From Guadua angustifolia (Eukaryota > Streptophyta > Magnoliopsida > Poales > Poaceae), in the NCBI GenBank assembly GCA_036346375.1, contig CM070520.1, positions 21,614,852-21,678,851 of the forward strand: a stretch of 64,000 nucleotides of DNA. Direction: 5' to 3'. Each line of letters begins with the position of its first letter. Positions within the stretch are counted from its first letter, which is position 1. The notes under the pieces are model-generated. The model was not told the origin of the DNA and did no database searches. It worked only from the letters and a program-made list of their open reading frames with translations. Position numbers and translations under genes: made by a program. Below are positions 58,771-64,000 of this stretch, piece after piece.

Positions 58771-60209
58771 TAATAGGAAAACACACTGACAAATCCCTCA
58801 ATTTGGGATCTTATGCCTAACCATTACCAGGGTAAGAAGGGTATTACAGAAGCTCAAACACAAATGTAAATATATATATATTCCTTTTTGGCTTATGATA
58901 GATCAATTACACCTTCTAGGCTACATTATGATAATTAAACACAAGAACTAAACAGCAAGCCTGGACATACCATTCGAGACTAAGCACCTCTTTTTCACCC
59001 ATAAAACACCTTGCACAAGACTACACACCTAATTATGAGCATATAAACTTTCAATTCAAGATCATCAACCAGATTCTATATTTCAATAAAATGAACATTG
59101 TAGCCTCAAGATCATACTGCCAGGAATAGGTAGTTTAAGGTGTCAACATCAGCATGTCCTCCCAAGAGTAGGAAAAGTCTAAACTTGAGATCACATACAT
59201 GCAATATAGATTAAGACAGTCACCCACATAAATTGGCTACCTCAAAACATATGGCCTACCATCAATTTCTCACAGGAAATTTCAGAAAAAAATAGCTTAA
59301 TACTCTCTGCTGCGATCAGATACATACACATAGATTTATCAATGCATCTGTGCTTGCATTTCAAAACAAGAATTCTAGCTAGGCATTTGCACAAACACTT
59401 GGCATGCAAGCAATTATACCTTCAAAGTTCTTGGTTTGGGAAGAAGGCCAAGGAGGAGGGGTCGTCGGCGCGGAGGAGGAGGCAGACAGCGTGCGGCCAG
59501 GCAGGCAGTGGCCGGACGGGCAGGCGCCAGCCCGGCCACTACCAGGCGAATCACGGTGGCGGAGAACCAGAGGCGTGGGCGCTGGTGGCCGGAGGCGCAC
59601 GAACGCAGGGCGATCTTGAGGTGGCCGGAGGCAGTGCGCGGGGAGGGAGAAAGCCGACGGCGGGCGACGCCGAGGTGGAGCGGCGCGAGCTCGGGCGGCC
59701 GGGTGAGCTCAAGGCGGAGCGGTGCTCACTCAGGCAGGCGAGGCCGGGAGGCGGCACTGCCGGGGAAGCCGAGGCGGAGAGGTCGGAGCGGCGCCGTCGT
59801 CCGTGGGTGGAGGCGAGGAGCCAGAGGCGGCGGCGGCAGAGGACACCAGGTAAGGTTCTCTCTCTCTTTTGTTTTTTCTAGGGTTTCTCTCCAGTTCTCC
59901 CAAAGATATATATGTATATATACAAATACTACACAAATACTCTAGAGATCATAAATCAACAAATCCACAGACTATACATTCAATCCCTTAACAAAAATAA
60001 AATTTTCCTTTGAGTAAAACTCGCCGCAGAATAAATACAGCTTGGAGAAAACACCCTATCCAATTAAAACCTACAGAACAATCCCAAAACTTTTCATAAC
60101 ATCTTAAATTGTGTGACAACACAATTTATCTCCTTCCAGAATAAATCCGTGAATTAAGAAGATGAAATCATCTCCGGCCAAAACCCTAGCCAGGGCTTGC
60201 AGTATTACC
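57107..60209 (-). mobile_element. Solo LTR (3.1 kb), full-length copy
   Basis: On the minus strand it ends TGTAACACCCGG at 57107 and begins near 60209 with GTAATACTGCAAGCCCTGGC, collinear with the start of the 42640 LTR. The right flank CTGGC (60210-60214) equals the left flank of unit 1, giving a 5-bp target-site duplication across the later tandem duplication. The GC-rich block 59440-59860 corresponds to the island in the LARD LTR and yields long ORFs on both strands (for example 59342-59881 plus) that are not genes. Confidence 0.87.
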
Positions 60210-60214
60210 CTGGC

Positions 60215-61639
60215 CGCCCGTTTCGATGCAGCTCTGCACATCCATCGACACAGCTTGCGTTTCACTCCCGTTTGCTCCGTCACCCCCGGATGGATTTCTA
60301 GTTTGCAGCACGCAAGCTCGCGTTGGGCGGCCGGCGCGCTGGAGGAGGTGCGTACGTACGCCTCGTGGTCTTGGCTCTTGTTCTTGTATCATCTTGTAGC
60401 TAGTTACTACTTACCTTTATTCTTTCGTCACCATTTCTTGTTTTGAGAATTGAGATCGAGTTGGGACAGGGGGTGCTTCGTGGTAGCAAACGGGCATTAA
60501 TAGCTAGCTGATTCTATCCTATACACACCGTAACATTAATTGGTAATGAAGTAGTACTTGTGCCAATCTAATTTGAGGAAAAGCAAGGTGTGCATAGACA
60601 TGCTAATTTCCAAGAGGAATTTCCTTTGGCTGAAACGGACATAGTATAATTGTCTAAGTTTTCCCAATAAACATTAGTACATGCACGTAACTGATTCAAA
60701 CTCGATTTCAATTAGCACGGATAACAATTTTTAATCATAGCCATAGATCATGGTTCAGTTTGTAACTCTGTTTCAATTAACATGGACAACAATTTTTAAT
60801 CGTAGACATTTATCATGGTTCACTTGTTGCTTCTTTTTTCATCTCTAGCTTCAAGTGTGCCCAGCTCATATAAGGCACGTTAGTTTTTTTCCCGTTTTCT
60901 TAATCAGATACATGTAGTCATGCATACAAAATTTAGACATGGACTCGACTTTTTTATTTGCCGTGGACTCCTATATGTATATGTATATGAATCATGGCCA
61001 TGAATGATAAGGGCCAATGCTTTTGATTTTCTCTTTTTTAAAATTTCTGATTTACCATATATCTATTATGAGTAGATAAATAGATCTAAGTCGTAGATGA
61101 AAATAATTAAAGAGATTGGATGACCAGGATTTTCTCTTTTTTTAGAATAATGTGGGATTTTCTAGCAATTTTTCTTTTCATAGATTAATGTGGGAATTTA
61201 TGAGTAGATAAATAGATCAAATCCTTAGAATTTAGACAAATTATAAGACAACTACTCCATACATAAATGATATATGGCATGCATATAATTTCGATGCAAT
61301 CCTTATGAGCTCAAACATCTTTACATATGCATCTAAATAAGTTTTGCTGCATAAACCAATGCATTTCACTTCACTTAATACATTATTTCCCTGGATGATC
61401 CTTTATATTAATATGCAAAGAGAAGAAGAGATGAACAATGGAAAACTAAAAAAAAACTCATGTTCTCTTGTCTTAGGTGCATTGATGCAATGCTCACTTT
61501 GAACCATAGCTTAAATACTTGGCAGTGTGATATGGTCTTTAACGCAGTAGTGATTTGGTCTTAAAAATATCAATGTGATATTTTTAACCTTTATATTGGA
61601 CATAGATATCTTCTTGAATATTGATAGTAAAGGCGCAAC
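60215..61639. other. CACTA leader region before TNP2
   Basis: GC-rich for the first 150 bp, then AT-rich with no recognised exon. It continues the sequence that was present before the solo LTR inserted. A 40-bp direct repeat (GGACAACAATTTTTAATCRTA) lies at about 60718 and 60783. Confidence 0.5.
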
Positions 61640-64000
61640 ATGGATAAAAGGTGGATGGGTGAGCCTAGGTAAATCGTATTTTGGTCCTCTATTTTCGTGT
61701 TTGCAACTATAGGTGTTTGAACTAATATGTTGCATATATTGTACATATAGGCATACGAAGGTCTATATAGACGGGGTCATGAAATTTATTGATTATGTGT
61801 TTAGTAATTCAGCGAAAGGAAACAAAATATTATGTCCTTGTAGAAAATGTGTTAATTCTTTGTGGAGAGAAGGAAGAGACGTGCGTGAGCACTTGATATG
61901 TGATGGATTTGAAGAAGGGTATACAAGATGGACTTTTCATGGAGAAGCAAGCTCAAGTTTTATGAATGAGCATGATAGCGCTAATGAGGCTAGCAATAAC
62001 TTTGATGAAGATGATGAAATTTCAAATTTACTTGAAGATTTAGCATGCGATTTCGATGGTAGAGGGGATTTTGAGGTTGATGGTTCGGAGCATGCTAATG
62101 AAGATTGAAGCTCTTGAAGCTATCACATGATAACAATCTTGAACTATATGCAGGGTGTAAGAACTTCTCTAAGCTACGTTTTCTAATTAGGCTTCATCTT
62201 AAATTGCTTGGAGGATGGATGATAAAAGTTTTGACCAACTACTTGTTCGCTTAAAAAGCTTTCCTCGATAAGGCGCTCCCTAAAAACTTCAATGAAGCTA
62301 AGAAAACAATTAAATGCCTAGGACTTGGGTATGTTAACATTCATGCATGTGAAAATGATTGCATTCTTTTCTGGAAAGATCATGGTAATGCTGATTGTTG
62401 TCCAACATGTGGGAAGTCACGATGGAAATCGAAAAAGAAAAGTTTAGATGGGAAATGTGTACACAAGGTTCCTTGTAAAGTTCTTCGCTATTTTCCGATA
62501 AAAGACGCGTCTTCAAAGGCTGTTTATTTCCTCTAAAGCGCAAATGACACGAGATGGCATGATGAAGAGCGCTAAAAGATGGTTTACTCGGGCATCCTGC
62601 AGATTCTCCTCTTTGGAAAGATTTTGACCATAAACATCCGAATTTGCTTGAGATAGCATAATATTAGACTTGCATTAGCTACGATGGTTCTAATCCATTT
62701 AGGTCCTTGAATGTCAATTACAGTATTTGGCCTATTATTTTGATTCCATATAACTTTTCACCTTGGGTGTGTATGAAGCAGCCAAATTTCATGCTCTCGT
62801 TGATAATTCCTGGCCGAAAAGCTCCTGGTAGTGACATGGATGTATATCTTCAGCCACTAGTTGATGATATGATAGATTTATTTGTCAATGGTGTGAGAAC
62901 TTTTGATGCCTCTAGAAGTGAATACTTCCATTTGCGTGCTGCCATATTATGCACCATAACTGATTACCCAGGTCTAGGCTATGTTGCAGGGTGTGCTACA
63001 TCTGGTGAAAGAGCATGCCTTGAATGCCATTCAGATACATGTTCTCTTCGACTAAAAAATGGTAAAAAGACCTGCTATATGGGACATCGCATGTTCTTGC
63101 CTGCAAACCATACATTTAGGTATGATGGTGATTCATTTGATGGTAAGATGGAGCTTAGGTCGGCACCTAAAGCACTCTCAGGCGAGGAGATTTTTGTGCA
63201 AACAGAAAATATTCGTACTTGTTTTGGGAAAGATATGTTAGGAAGAAACCATCAAAGAAGAAACACAGACAAGGAGAACCTCTTACTATTTGGAAAAGGA
63301 GGTCTATTTTGTTTAAGCTACCATACTGGAAGGACCTTCTATTACGGCATAATTATGATCGCATGCACATAGAAAAGAATGTGTGTGACAACATAATTAA
63401 CACACTTTTAGGGACTGAAGGAAAGTCCAAGGATAATTTGAATTCTCGTATAGACCTTCAGTGTCTACATATTAGAAGAGATTTGCACCCTGTTGAAGTA
63501 GAAGATAAATATTGTTTACCTCTAGCACCTTACTCTATGAGCATATCAGAGAAGAGGTTGTTCTGTGAAGTACTCAAAGAAGTTAAGTTTCCTGATGGTT
63601 ATGCATCTGATATACGCCGCAATGTGCATGTTAATGAAAAAAAGCTAATTGGGTTAAAGAGCCATGATAACCATATTCTTATACAACATCTACTTCCTCT
63701 TGCTGTGAGAAAGATATTACCAGAGAAAGTTAGTGCAGCTAATTAATTGTGAGCAATTTTTTCAAGCAAATCTACTCACCTATTATTTACGTCGTGGTAT
63801 GCAAAAACTACAATCGAAATCCGAGACCTTAAGCATTCGGAGACTATATTTCTCCCATCATTTTTGATATCATGGTGCACTTGATGGTCCATCTTCCCCG
63901 CCCAAGCAAGAATAGTAGGTCTGTACATTATAGAAATATGTACCCTGTTGAGAGGTAATTTCTAATTATTTTTAGCATCAAGTATATGTATTTTTTTACA
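61640..64000 (+). pseudogene. TNP2 CACTA transposase, 5' end complete, cut by window edge
   Basis: A short first exon (61640-61668, MDKRWMGEPR, donor AG|GTAAAT) joins in phase to an exon at 61751 after ACATATAG, giving HTKVYIDGVMKFIDYVFSNS and CPCRKCVNSLWREGRDVREH, the transposase-associated domain. Then GCKNFSKLRFLIRLHLKLLG, NEAKKTIKCLGLGYVNIHAC, CPTCGKSRWK, DMDVYLQPLVDDMIDLFVNG, YPGLGYVAG, LPYWKDLLLRHNYDRMHIEK and LIGLKSHDNHILIQHLLPLA follow in the family order. The last visible block is MYPVER near 63939. Breaks: a stop at 62106, stops near 62251 and 62534, and a frame change near 63215-63235. The protein would cut and join CACTA ends; this copy is broken, though its start and first intron look intact. 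Confidence 0.9.

Larger units (their letters stand above)
53955..64000 (+). mobile_element. CACTA transposon, left end duplicated, right end outside window
   Basis: CACTACACCATGACACC starts at 53955, preceded by GAT. The same end recurs at 56476 within the tandem duplication. GTCGGCAATAATAC and related TCGGCAAT motifs form the subterminal array. The TNP2 gene of this element is at 61640 onward on the plus strand. A minus-strand solo LTR is nested between the end and the gene. The right end is not in the window. Confidence 0.8.

Noticed and set aside
59342..59945. 179- and 169-residue plus ORFs and minus shadows
   Set aside because: They lie inside the minus-strand solo LTR at the position of its GC island, overlap each other, and are Arg/Gly-rich without a domain.
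1..64000. Operons, CRISPR arrays, prophage or bacterial defence systems
   Set aside because: Splice sites, LTRs, CACTA and Helitron signatures all point to a plant nuclear genome; no direct-repeat/spacer array or compact gene cluster was seen.

Overview
The window looks like heterochromatic, transposon-dense plant nuclear DNA, most likely from a grass (Poaceae). Reasons: very large TGTAAYA...TRTTACA gypsy-type LTRs, CACTA (En/Spm) transposons with TGTGGCGGTT-type subterminal repeats, a grass-style Helitron 3' terminus, and spliced plant gene fragments (NAC, AGO4-clade Argonaute, CLASSY-like SNF2, topoisomerase II). I see no intact host gene, no rRNA or tRNA gene, and no CRISPR, operon or other bacterial feature. 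Species cannot be fixed from sequence alone. Family names rest on recognised motifs; no database search was run.

Layout. 1-3512: part of a minus-strand LTR that probably begins left of the window. 3558-~13265: a decayed Ty3/gypsy element (Tat-like domain order) with a 5' LTR carrying a 61-bp minisatellite, a deleted gag-protease region and a broken pol. Its RT gene is split by a 3.5-kb solo LTR (6182-9676, minus). 13266-16157: low-information sequence with a GC-rich exon-like block, a short tandem repeat and an unidentified minus ORF.

16158-34133: one complete CACTA element, about 18 kb, with TGT target-site duplications. It holds a TNP2-type transposase (minus) and a second gene with Ptta-type transposase and Ulp1-like protease sequence (minus). 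The TNP2 gene is split by a 5.0-kb solo LTR (25472-30490), and a 186-bp near-perfect palindrome lies between the two genes.

34137-38110: a Helitron-like segment carrying a NAC transcription-factor fragment followed by Argonaute-4-like PIWI exons and ending in a CTAG terminus. 38690-41406: a second, plus-strand copy of the CACTA accessory gene with a Ulp1-like C48 domain. 41635-41998: a minus-strand CLASSY-like SNF2 fragment whose edge is duplicated as a 138-nt foldback.

42015 onward: a CACTA left end, then a young LARD-like retrotransposon (42640-52373, 3.2-kb LTRs, non-coding interior, CTGGA duplications), then a topoisomerase II fragment. 53719-58770: a 2.53-kb tandem duplication that contains another CACTA left end and part of a minus-strand solo LTR (right end 60209). 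61640-64000: a plus-strand TNP2 transposase gene of that CACTA, running off the window.

The elements are nested, and target-site duplications give a relative order of insertion. The most interesting themes are fragments of two RNA-directed DNA methylation genes (AGO4-like and CLASSY-like) within 5.3 kb, one of them in a foldback, and a non-random pattern of copy-to-copy differences at CAG/CTG/CCGG sites that looks methylation-linked and possibly technical.
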